DNA from: an uncultured Sutterella sp.
GTDB lineage: Bacteria; Pseudomonadota; Gammaproteobacteria; Burkholderiales; Burkholderiaceae_F
Assembly: GCA_905212345.1 (NCBI GenBank)
Contig: CAJMEC010000006.1
Span: 1 to 61,414 of the forward strand
Reading direction: 5' to 3'
Length of the DNA stretch: 61,414 nucleotides
Below the pieces are notes generated by a model that saw only the letters and a list, made by a program, of their open reading frames with translations, had not been told where the DNA came from and did not search any database. Of this stretch, positions 9,430 through 17,336 are shown in pieces. Position 1 is the stretch's first letter; the number at the start of each line of letters is the position of its first letter. The translations under genes and the position numbers were made by a program.

Positions 9430-9791
9430 AGCAAAGGTTTAACGTAACGCCATTGCCCCTCAGACGTTTTGCAAACAGCCGCCTTTTTGATCATTCGATT
9501 TTTTTCAGTTTTCAAATGTAAACGACGGCACGACTCTCCCAATGCATTGGTATAAAATTCCCTCACTTCAAATAAATATGTTTGATCATCAATTGTTAAC
9601 TTCACACTTTGACCTACCGGCATATCAGAAACTTCTTCAGACCATTTAACCATTGATGCACTTTGTGGGATATCCAAATTCTCCTGACTAGGTCGAGACG
9701 CGTGATGATCGAGCCCCCGAGGAGCTCCACAAGCAGATAAGAGAAGAGTAGAAACAGAAACCATTAATACTAGTTTTAAAACTTTACACAT
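9426..9791 (-). CDS. operon-embedded lipoprotein, surface-antigen-like C-terminal domain
   Basis: A 121-residue protein with a lipoprotein signal (LLLSACG, Cys21). The mature domain resembles the C-terminal half of the 17-kDa/RT0821-type surface antigens: a short beta sheet with FYTNALGESCRRLHLK, then KAAVCKTSEGQWRYV, keeping the paired Cys (SCRR ... AVCK) and the G-x-W ending. It lies between kpsC (8-nt overlap) and kpsM (4-nt overlap), so it is made together with the exporter. Canonical E. coli and Neisseria kps loci have no such gene. A role at the periplasmic or outer-membrane side of the export complex is inferred from location only. Confidence 0.6.
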   Translation of the reverse strand: MCKVLKLVLMVSVSTLLLSACGAPRGLDHHASRPSQENLDIPQSASMVKWSEEVSDMPVGQSVKLTIDDQTYLFEVREFYTNALGESCRRLHLKTEKNRMIKKAAVCKTSEGQWRYVKPLL

Positions 9792-11835
9792 ACGAACACC
9801 AACGTTTTTTTATATCTCTAAATAAACGACAGAATTTTACCCAAAGCCTAGGCTCAACGAGTTCACCTCGAACAAAGAGTTCACAAACGTCCTCCGGTCG
9901 GCAAAACTGATGACTTCGCCAATCCCAATACCGAGGATATAAGATCAAAGCCCCAGCTACCAATGCCGCTATTGTAAGGTTTTTCTTACGAGTTGGGAAA
10001 CTTTCAAAATCGTGGGTTAAGCCCCATCCGGCATAAAAAGGCTTGCCATAGGTATAAACTGCGACACCTCTAATCAATGCTTCAAACCCTGACAGAGATG
10101 TTAGGGTATGAAGTTCATCAATCACTCTCAACCAAGAATCCAAGCTCCCTTTTTCTGCAACATAATCCACATACGCCCTAAGTGTTTCTTTGGTAAGACT
10201 TCCTGGACGATTTTTCGCCTGAACATCCGGGTGTGGTTTGTATACAATGTAGGCGTTAGGGTTATTTTTTCTAACTACCCTAACCAAGTCTAAATTAGAT
10301 TGGATCTTCCCGCCCCCATTGACAACAGAAGCATCCCCTTCGACTTGTCCCGGAATTAAAATAACCTTCCTTCCCTCGACCTTCTGATTCCACTGAATGT
10401 TTTCTAGTTCCAGATTGTACTTGCTTAGCCTATTTTTAATTAAGAAATCTCTCAACCATTCCGCCCTCTGCACTAGACGATCAAAATCTTTTCGATCTGT
10501 AATTCCCAGTAGTAAATGTTCTAATTCAGACGGTTGACTCGGATCATAATAAATACCACTGCAATCTAAAACCAAAGAGTAGGGCGTATTAAAATCCGAA
10601 CCTAAACCAGCCGATCTTAAAAAGCCATCCTCCATGCGCCAGACCTTAACGCCTCTTTTCTTGGCTTTTTCTAAAAAATTAGAATGACAACGTGACGACC
10701 AAACAACTAAATCTCCACCATGGTCGATTGCATGCCTCAATGCCAAATCTTCGTTTTGGACAAACTCTACTTTACCGTTCGTTGAAGCCATGAATGCCCG
10801 AACATGTTCACGTTTCCAACGCCTAAAACCCATTGCAATATGCAGACCACGATTTCTTTCATTACACTGTCGCTGAGTATTTAAAAAGTCAATAGCCTCC
10901 TCCAATTGAAGAGACTCTCCCGTAACTGGACTCACATAACGACTCAAACGAATATATGCAGCCGCAAAAAGCGTCTCAAGAGAATGTTTTTTACCTCGTC
11001 GAAAGGTTACTGCTCCTCGATCTTCCGTTAATCCCCAACCTGCATAAAAAGGGCATCCATAAACCAAAACCTCTTTTTTGAGCATCAGTGCTTCAAAACC
11101 CATTTGCGAGGTCACCGTATAAATCCGATCAAATTCACTGAGAAAACTTAAAGAGGCCCATGCTTGATCGATAACAGTAACATTCTCCGGCAACGATTGC
11201 TTAGTTAAAAAGCCTTCTTTTTTCCCTGCTAAGACATCTGGATGAACCTTGACAAAAATCTTTGCCTCAGGGTTTTCATTGATAGCGTCTTGTAGCATTC
11301 TGTAAAAACTATCATGACTAGCCAAACCTAACTCTACACTTGCATCACCCACTGTCTGATCAACCAACAATACGCAACGCTGTGTGTCAGAAACGCCCCA
11401 TTGTTTTCTGAATTCACCTTTTTTTAAACTGGCAGAGACATTGTATTTTGAAAGATCATACTCAATCAATAGACGAATGGCTTCATGAGCCCGCTTAAAA
11501 AGTTTAGGAGTCATCCACTCATCTGCACTATTGAGCCAAAGTTCAATCTGAGATGGTCCAGTCGCATCATAGTAAGCACCAACAGTATCAACAGTTAAAC
11601 CGATGGGAGAACTTCCATTGACTCCAAGATTAAGCGACCTTAAAAAACCATCCTCTAAAGCAATGTAAGGCAAATTATTTTCTTTTGCGAAAACTCTTGC
11701 ACGATGAGCTGTTGGCTTATGTCCCCAGCCGATAACGGCTTCTACGTTCGGAGAGCAATAACGAGACATCTCCTCATTCAAAAAAGAGGATAAGTGTTTG
11801 ATTTTTTTTATTCCAGGAGAAAAAATTTTAATCAT
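9784..11835 (-). CDS. kpsC: KpsC, two-domain capsule Kdo transferase (RkpJ/LipA-type)
   Basis: The 683-residue length matches E. coli KpsC (675). Two homologous halves are visible: half 1 has IGWGHKPTAHRAR, LEDGFLRSLNLG, DQTVGDASV, VKVHPDV and TSQMGFEALML with FYAGWGLTED. Half 2 has VVWSSRCHSNFLEKA, MEDGFLRSAGLGSD, GQVEGDASV, YKPHPDV and TSLSGFEALIRG with FYAGWGLTHD. In E. coli the two halves are alternating beta-Kdo transferases that extend the poly-Kdo linker on lyso-phosphatidylglycerol. Both halves keep the HPDV and GDAS motifs, so both look active. It overlaps the upstream gene by 4 nt. The rhizobial homologue is RkpJ/LpsZ, relevant because the PKS/AONS/SDR genes next to it also match the rkp-1 set. 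Confidence 0.92.
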   Translation of the reverse strand: MIKIFSPGIKKIKHLSSFLNEEMSRYCSPNVEAVIGWGHKPTAHRARVFAKENNLPYIALEDGFLRSLNLGVNGSSPIGLTVDTVGAYYDATGPSQIELWLNSADEWMTPKLFKRAHEAIRLLIEYDLSKYNVSASLKKGEFRKQWGVSDTQRCVLLVDQTVGDASVELGLASHDSFYRMLQDAINENPEAKIFVKVHPDVLAGKKEGFLTKQSLPENVTVIDQAWASLSFLSEFDRIYTVTSQMGFEALMLKKEVLVYGCPFYAGWGLTEDRGAVTFRRGKKHSLETLFAAAYIRLSRYVSPVTGESLQLEEAIDFLNTQRQCNERNRGLHIAMGFRRWKREHVRAFMASTNGKVEFVQNEDLALRHAIDHGGDLVVWSSRCHSNFLEKAKKRGVKVWRMEDGFLRSAGLGSDFNTPYSLVLDCSGIYYDPSQPSELEHLLLGITDRKDFDRLVQRAEWLRDFLIKNRLSKYNLELENIQWNQKVEGRKVILIPGQVEGDASVVNGGGKIQSNLDLVRVVRKNNPNAYIVYKPHPDVQAKNRPGSLTKETLRAYVDYVAEKGSLDSWLRVIDELHTLTSLSGFEALIRGVAVYTYGKPFYAGWGLTHDFESFPTRKKNLTIAALVAGALILYPRYWDWRSHQFCRPEDVCELFVRGELVEPRLWVKFCRLFRDIKKRWCSYV

Positions 11836-13307
11836 AAACGCAAGACCCTCTCACGAATCAATTCTCTGAGGGTTTCTGGTTTTAAATTAACTTTACCTTC
11901 TTCAATATCTTTACCGAAGTATAACCATGGAGTTGAACTATCGAAGGTTTCCCTATTCTGTCTAAGTATTTCTAATCCAGGTAAATGGTCTCCGTAAATC
12001 ACCACATCGATTGGAAGATCCTCTTTTTGAATTTTATCCAAAACACTACCTAACCCACGATCAAAACTCTTTAAGTGCTCCTCATAACGTTCTTCTTCTG
12101 TTAACAATTGTGCACCTTCAAACCGATCTCTAAGCCACGGACCATGAGCTTCCATCGTAATTAAAAATAAAAAAGTAGGCTGTTTTGGGTGACTCAAATA
12201 ATTTACTGCTTCGGTCAATAGTGCTTCATCGCTGACATACCTCCCCATCCTGCGTAGTGAGCTTAGTTCAGATAATTCAACAAACTTTTCAAAACCTAAA
12301 TGAGGTAAGACAATGTTCCGCTCAAAAAAACGTCCATCATTCGGATGCCAAGCAACAGTATTAAATCCCCTTTGAACCAAATCCCATGCCAAACTATTCA
12401 TACATTGTTGTCTAGCCAATTGATAAGGATCAAAAGCATAAGTTTGAAGGGCTTTCGGAGCTACTCCCGTTAACACAGCAAACTCAGTTCGCATCGTGTA
12501 GGCCCCTGACCAATCCAACCGCAATTTTCCCGACAAAGTCCTGTCCCATAAAGCGTCAAAGACGGGAGTCACACTTTTTCTTTCAGTGAGCTTGGAGAGC
12601 TGACAAAATGACTCTGCTTGAATGAGCAATAAATGTCGACACTGTTCGCAATTAAAACTTTTTTTCTGACTTTGTAAGTGAATGGAATTTTTCAACAGGC
12701 TCCTAAACTGTCCGTGCCACAGACAATGCAATAAAGACATTCCCATTGGAGTAAAAGACTGTGCATCTTGATTGGCTAAAAAAGTTAAGGGGAGAGATTT
12801 AAGCTTTTCCCTAAACGACTTTGACCATGTTAAACGGGAAATAACAGTAATGAACAGTGGTACTAAGGTTATTAATAGCAAAAGAGAACGTAAAATAAGG
12901 TCGTACTGAATGAATTCTTCGAAAGAAACTCCGACTACCAAAAGAAAAATAACCAGTATCAAAATTGGCCAAATCCAAACAGGAGCATACATGAAATAAA
13001 GACGCGGATACCTTATTGCATAACCAGCTAAAAAAATATCGGAAAATACCAACGGTTCATTCAAAATCCGGACTTTAAGTTGATTACCCGCAAATAATAA
13101 GCCAAGCAAAAAAACGCAAATAATCAATGTGGCATAAGGACGCGATAACAGTAACAAAATCGTACTATAAAGCCAAACACCGGCACTGAAGGCTACGACA
13201 TCCCCAAACAAGCGATACGAACAAACCTTATCTTGACAAGGAATACTCAACCGATTGAGCAACAATGCTAAAGCTCCTACCATTAGAGCAAAAAAAAGCT
13301 CAAGCAT
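11832..13307 (-). CDS. membrane alkaline-phosphatase-superfamily protein (LTA-synthase/sulfatase fold; RkpI candidate)
   Basis: A 491-residue protein. About five N-terminal membrane helices (residues 1-160: FFALMVGALALLLNRL, IWPILILVIFLLVVGV) are followed by an extracytoplasmic alkaline-phosphatase-superfamily domain. Probable metal/nucleophile residues are Glu232 (QAESF), Thr271 (SGAYTMRTEFAVLTG, compare the nucleophile Thr of LtaS), His388 (MEAHGPW) and Asp440-His441 (YGDHLPG). Relatives transfer phosphoglycerol or phosphoethanolamine from phospholipids in the periplasm. In this operon the acceptor could be the dedicated lipid or the capsule linker; this is inference. By position it corresponds to the I slot between rkpH and rkpJ of rhizobial rkp-1, though I cannot confirm homology to RkpI. 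It overlaps kpsC by 4 nt. Confidence 0.7.
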   Translation of the reverse strand: MLELFFALMVGALALLLNRLSIPCQDKVCSYRLFGDVVAFSAGVWLYSTILLLLSRPYATLIICVFLLGLLFAGNQLKVRILNEPLVFSDIFLAGYAIRYPRLYFMYAPVWIWPILILVIFLLVVGVSFEEFIQYDLILRSLLLLITLVPLFITVISRLTWSKSFREKLKSLPLTFLANQDAQSFTPMGMSLLHCLWHGQFRSLLKNSIHLQSQKKSFNCEQCRHLLLIQAESFCQLSKLTERKSVTPVFDALWDRTLSGKLRLDWSGAYTMRTEFAVLTGVAPKALQTYAFDPYQLARQQCMNSLAWDLVQRGFNTVAWHPNDGRFFERNIVLPHLGFEKFVELSELSSLRRMGRYVSDEALLTEAVNYLSHPKQPTFLFLITMEAHGPWLRDRFEGAQLLTEEERYEEHLKSFDRGLGSVLDKIQKEDLPIDVVIYGDHLPGLEILRQNRETFDSSTPWLYFGKDIEEGKVNLKPETLRELIRERVLRL

Positions 13308-13327
13308 AAGTCATTTGCTCCTAATTT

Positions 13328-14128
13328 TTAGGGTTTAGAATCAGCATCTGGAATTACAGTAAATTTAAAAAACTCTAAGAAAAAATTCTGCCAACTCACC
13401 GGTAAATAATCCAGAAGAGAAATACCCCAATACAGTAAAAGCGGAAAATATACCGTACTTTTTCCCCTATCAATTGCGCTAACAATTTTTCTGGCAGCTA
13501 AATCAGCAGATATCATCCAAGGTTTTGAGCCAATGTACCGATCGCTCATAGCCGACTTAATAAATCCCGGTAATACGGTTGTTACTGCAATATTTTGATC
13601 TTTAACCAAACGACGCAGAGCTTGAGCATAGGTAACCAAAGAAGCCTTCGAAGCACTATAGCCTGGTGAACTGGGTAATCCGGTTTTGGCCGCTAAGGAA
13701 CTGATAAAGACAATTCTTAAAAGCAAAGAACGCTTCCGAGTCAAAATCTCTCGAACCAAGGCATTGGCGCAAAGCATAGGAGCAATAGCATTAATTTCTA
13801 ACTCTCTGAGCAAGTCAGTATTCTTTTCTGGCAAACATCGTTGATCAAAAAATTCAACAGAGGCTGAAACACCCGCGCATAAAATAAGCAAATTCAAATT
13901 TTGATCAAGAGAGATTTTTTTGATCCAATTGAGCATTGACTTATGATCCCTTAAATCAATTGCGTCAACTTCTACATCTGATCCTCGATCAATACAACGC
14001 TTAGCTAACTGATCCAATATTGGTTGTTTTCGCCCTGTTAAATAGAGATAATTACCCTTCTTTGCGTATTGTAAGGCCAGTGAACAACCAATTGCACCCG
14101 TAGCCCCGATGATAGCAATCGAAGGCAT
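13328..14128 (-). CDS. short-chain dehydrogenase/reductase, RkpH-like
   Basis: A 266-residue classical SDR. The nucleotide site is GATGAIGCSLAL (residues 8-19), with TGRKQ after beta-2 favouring NADP(H). NLLILCAGVS and the catalytic set Ser143/144 - Tyr157 - Lys161 (ISSLAAKTG, GYSASKASL) follow. A hydrophobic C-terminal segment (YFPLLLYWGISLLDYLPVSWQ) suggests membrane association, as in 3-ketodihydrosphingosine reductases and RkpH. With the AONS-type enzyme upstream, the natural reading is reduction of a 3-keto-2-amino lipid to an amino alcohol; this is inference. Gaps to both neighbours are 20 nt or less. Confidence 0.75.
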   Translation of the reverse strand: MPSIAIIGATGAIGCSLALQYAKKGNYLYLTGRKQPILDQLAKRCIDRGSDVEVDAIDLRDHKSMLNWIKKISLDQNLNLLILCAGVSASVEFFDQRCLPEKNTDLLRELEINAIAPMLCANALVREILTRKRSLLLRIVFISSLAAKTGLPSSPGYSASKASLVTYAQALRRLVKDQNIAVTTVLPGFIKSAMSDRYIGSKPWMISADLAARKIVSAIDRGKSTVYFPLLLYWGISLLDYLPVSWQNFFLEFFKFTVIPDADSKP

Positions 14129-14137
14129 TATCCACTC

Positions 14138-14740
14138 CTAAAATGATTTGACTAGAATCTTACCACCCTGGGGATGACGATCCTTTAACGAACCTTCGAC
14201 CGTAATGTCTTTATAGAGTATAAATCCATGTTTTTGGTAAAATTTTAAAGCCCTTAAATTATCAGACCAACAATGCAGGGCAACCTTTCTAAAATTTTGC
14301 TCCTTCGCTAAACGGAAAACACACTGCATTAACATCGTTGAAACGTATTGGCCTCGATAGATCGGACTTACCCAAAACGTGTTCACCCAATAGGCATCAG
14401 CAACACTAGCCAATAAAAGCTCTTTCAGATCCTCTAATACATGTTTCGGCAAAAAAGATCTCATTAACGGTGTAATCGTTTGAAATTTTGAGTCATATCC
14501 CAAAAAAAGACCTGCGATCTTTTGATCGACCATTAAAATCACAACATTTTTGAGGTCATAAGGACTTGATCCTTGGTGAAAGACGAGTTCTAACACCTTG
14601 TTGGAGGTGATACCTAAAGATAAATTACTAAATAGTGTCTCAATAACTCCTTCAGAAACCTCAGTCATCACTTGAACAACTTCCGAAATATCCTCCTCGG
14701 AAGCGTATCGGAGACTAACCTTTGGTGATGTCGTACTCAT
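14138..14740 (-). CDS. GNAT-family N-acyltransferase
   Basis: The start at 14740 (MSTTSPKVSLRYA) is preferred because AAGGAG lies about 9 nt upstream, giving 200 residues and a 26-nt overlap with the KpsS-like gene. It has a full GNAT fold: N-terminal RYASEEDISEVVQVM, acyl-CoA-binding WVSPIYRGQYVSTMLMQ (motif A) and C-terminal ALKFYQKHGFILYKD (motif B). The acyl acceptor is unknown. Because every neighbour is either lipid-making or capsule-exporting, N-acylation of an amino-lipid base or of an amino sugar is plausible. A GNAT is not part of standard kps or rkp-1 clusters. Confidence 0.75.
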   Translation of the reverse strand: MSTTSPKVSLRYASEEDISEVVQVMTEVSEGVIETLFSNLSLGITSNKVLELVFHQGSSPYDLKNVVILMVDQKIAGLFLGYDSKFQTITPLMRSFLPKHVLEDLKELLLASVADAYWVNTFWVSPIYRGQYVSTMLMQCVFRLAKEQNFRKVALHCWSDNLRALKFYQKHGFILYKDITVEGSLKDRHPQGGKILVKSF

Positions 14741-15983
14741 ATCGACGAGGCTCCTTAAACCTCGAAAGTGAATCATTTACTGCAACTTCAATCCCTTTAT
14801 ATGAATAGAAGTTACCTCTGACTAACGCTTGGTTTTGCAAAATTAATTTGAACTCTTTAAATAATTGAGAATCAGGAATTAAAGGATTATTCCAAAAATT
14901 ATCTAAACTATCCAAAGGTAAACTCTGTGTGAGACCCTGAATGTTATAAACGCTTTGACCTAAGCAATAAACCGGTTTACCGACTTCCAACGCCATCAAT
15001 CCAACCGTACTATTAACAAGCACAACACCTTTACAGCTTTGGATCATTTTTGAAGTTGAACCGTCCTCAACAAAAGTTACTCTATCTAAAAGTCCTAGTT
15101 CGGTTGCAAAACTTTTTATAAATGTCTCGTAGTCTAATAGACCATTATCAAGCGGATGGTTTTTAATTAGTAAGCGAGTACCTCTTGGAGCATATAAAGC
15201 AAAAGAGGTCATTACACTCGCTAAGGCTTCTTGTATCCTAGTGTAAGGAGAATATAACTGGATCTGACTATCGCTATTGAGTTGCAAGGGGAAAAAATAA
15301 TAGGGAGAATCGTCCCCATAGAACGCTTCAAGCCGTTTCTCTGACTCTCTATGCCGTTTATGGCGAGTTAAGTAACGAGGCAAAATACCCATTAACTCAA
15401 AAGCAATATTCGTTGGACGGTGGGTCCTATAATGACGGAAAAAAGGCCACAACAAAAAATTACCAACATGATGTCGAATGGCTCCATTCACTTTATCTCG
15501 TATATCGTTAACAGTCTCTATTGGTTCCAGCTCTTGCAATTCTCTAGCCATTTCATGTATTCGATGAGCAGTTCTCGGCAGTAATGAGCGTCCATTAACT
15601 CCAAATTCCTCTAACGTTGAATAACCATTTCTTATGTAGCCCTCTTCGTAAACCCAGACACGAATTGATAACAGTTTGGCTAAACGAACCGCCTCCCAAT
15701 GCAGAGGGCGCCAATCTCCATACAAACATAAATCTGTGATCTGATATTTTCTGAATACTTGTCCAATCCATTCCGGCCAATGATAGACATCATTTCTGTA
15801 AAGAAAGGCATTTTTTAATCCCCAAAGGAAAACATCCCCACCACAAAAATTCACTTTAAAAACACTTGCCCCTTCTCTAGTTAAGGCTTGAGACAAACAA
15901 TGGAAAAAGCTACTCTGAGGCCCTTGCAATAGCAGGAACCGATGCGAAGATAAGTTTGACTCTGTTACTCTTTGCATAGACAA
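14715..15983 (-). CDS. kpsS: KpsS-like capsule transferase
   Basis: A 422-residue protein of the KpsS/LipB family (E. coli KpsS is 389 aa). Landmarks are FLLLQGPQSSFFHCLSQAL near the N-terminus, FCGGDVFLWG, CLYGDWRPLHWEA, WVYEEGYIRNGYSTLEEFGVN, IKNHPLDNGLLDY and VVLVNSTVGLMALEVGKPVY. In E. coli KpsS adds the first Kdo to the lipid acceptor before KpsC extends the linker. Here its gene is separated from kpsC by GNAT, SDR and sulfatase-fold genes, unlike the usual kpsC-kpsS pair. It abuts the AONS gene with no gap, suggesting that lipid synthesis and first-sugar addition are coupled. Confidence 0.85.
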   Translation of the reverse strand: MSMQRVTESNLSSHRFLLLQGPQSSFFHCLSQALTREGASVFKVNFCGGDVFLWGLKNAFLYRNDVYHWPEWIGQVFRKYQITDLCLYGDWRPLHWEAVRLAKLLSIRVWVYEEGYIRNGYSTLEEFGVNGRSLLPRTAHRIHEMARELQELEPIETVNDIRDKVNGAIRHHVGNFLLWPFFRHYRTHRPTNIAFELMGILPRYLTRHKRHRESEKRLEAFYGDDSPYYFFPLQLNSDSQIQLYSPYTRIQEALASVMTSFALYAPRGTRLLIKNHPLDNGLLDYETFIKSFATELGLLDRVTFVEDGSTSKMIQSCKGVVLVNSTVGLMALEVGKPVYCLGQSVYNIQGLTQSLPLDSLDNFWNNPLIPDSQLFKEFKLILQNQALVRGNFYSYKGIEVAVNDSLSRFKEPRRYEYDITKG

Positions 15984-17336
15984 TTAATGGGTGAGTTCAG
16001 CGACTTCTTGTTGAGCCAACGGCAATTCTTCACACAAAATATCGATCGCTTGCCGAACATGTTCTGAACGATGAGCCGCCGATAAGAAAAATCTCAATCG
16101 CGCTCCCCCCTCTTCTACAACAGGGTAAATAATCGGCATTACATTAATGTGACGTGCGAATAGTCGTGTCGCAAGCTTACCTGCCAGTAAAGAACTTCCC
16201 AACATAATAGGCACAACTGCGTACCCCTCCGCCTTACCAGTATCTAAACCACAAGATTTCGCATAATCGACAAATTCACGGCTAATCTTTTGAAGTTTAT
16301 GAACTCTCCAAGGTTCTTGCTTCATAATTTCAAGTGCTTGGTTAGACGCAGAGGCAAGCACCGGCGACATACCGACACTATAGACAAAACCTGGTGATGT
16401 GAATTTTAACAGTTCAATCAGCTCCCGACTTCCTGCAATGTACCCACCACATCCACAACAGGTCTTCGACAACGTCCCCATCCAAATGTCGACATTTTTT
16501 GGATCTATCGAAAAATGCTCCGCAACACCTCGCCCACCAGCCCCTAAAACTCCAAGAGAGTGGGCTTCATCTACCATTAGAAATGCTCCATACAATTTCT
16601 TAAGACGAACAAGATTGGGAAGATCCGCAACATTTCCATCCATCGAAAAAACACCCTCGGTTACGATCAAAGCTCGTTGATATTTAAACCGATGTTCTTT
16701 CAACAAGAATTCAAGAGCACGACAATCATTATGTGGATAACTGATTCTTTTTGCTCCTGAAACCAAAGCACCCATCACAATCGAATTGTGAGATAGTGCA
16801 TCGTGAAAAATAACGTCATTCTGTCCAAACAACTTTCCAATTGTAGAAACATTCGTAGCATGACCACTAACATAAATAACACAGTCTTCTGCGTCATATA
16901 AACTTGCGATATTTTTTTCTAATAAACGATGCGGAGGTCTTTCTCCTGAAACCAATCGTGATGCCGAGGCTGATGTTCCCCATTTTTCCATAGCTTGAAT
17001 CGCAGCCTCTTTAATTTTGGGGTGTCCATTTAAATCCAGATAATCGTAGGTCGAAAAATTTAAATATTCGACACCCTCAATGAGCGCCGTCGCCTTAGCC
17101 ATGCGATCGTGGCATTTAAAAAATGGATTCAAAATACCAGTATTTTTTGCCACCTCTTTTTCAATGCACAACTGTTTATAAGCTGAACTAGCCGCAAAAG
17201 ACAAATACCTCTCATCCACTTTAGGAATTTCTTCCGTTATTTCCCGCCCTCGCACAACACTGTGCGATTTTTTCAAGGTATCAAATAATGCCAATTGCTC
17301 CTCTTCACTTAACCCGAATAAAGTCTTAGACATCAT
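15984..17336 (-). CDS. alpha-oxoamine synthase (AONS/KBL/SPT-type), RkpG-like
   Basis: A 450-residue PLP enzyme of the alpha-oxoamine synthase family, which joins an acyl thioester to an amino acid with loss of CO2. It has an N-terminal extension (about 70 aa), NFSTYDYLDLNGHP, SASRLVSGERPPHRLLE, VDEAHSLGVLGAGGRGVAEH with the cofactor-binding Asp-Glu-Ala-His, and PLP Lys291 in GTLSKTCCGCGGYIAG. It is not a biotin gene, as no other bio gene is nearby. It overlaps the PKS gene by 4 nt, and the PKS ends in an ACP without a thioesterase, so this enzyme is the obvious off-loader. Its rhizobial counterpart is RkpG. The N-terminal extension and the Cys/Gly-rich sequence after the PLP lysine differ from BioF. 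Confidence 0.85.
   Translation of the reverse strand: MMSKTLFGLSEEEQLALFDTLKKSHSVVRGREITEEIPKVDERYLSFAASSAYKQLCIEKEVAKNTGILNPFFKCHDRMAKATALIEGVEYLNFSTYDYLDLNGHPKIKEAAIQAMEKWGTSASASRLVSGERPPHRLLEKNIASLYDAEDCVIYVSGHATNVSTIGKLFGQNDVIFHDALSHNSIVMGALVSGAKRISYPHNDCRALEFLLKEHRFKYQRALIVTEGVFSMDGNVADLPNLVRLKKLYGAFLMVDEAHSLGVLGAGGRGVAEHFSIDPKNVDIWMGTLSKTCCGCGGYIAGSRELIELLKFTSPGFVYSVGMSPVLASASNQALEIMKQEPWRVHKLQKISREFVDYAKSCGLDTGKAEGYAVVPIMLGSSLLAGKLATRLFARHINVMPIIYPVVEEGGARLRFFLSAAHRSEHVRQAIDILCEELPLAQQEVAELTH

Noticed and set aside
15984..17336. AONS-like gene as a biotin gene (bioF) or threonine catabolism gene (kbl)
   Set aside because: No bio or tdh neighbours. It is coupled to a PKS and capsule genes, and the N-terminal extension and PLP-site sequence differ from BioF and KBL.
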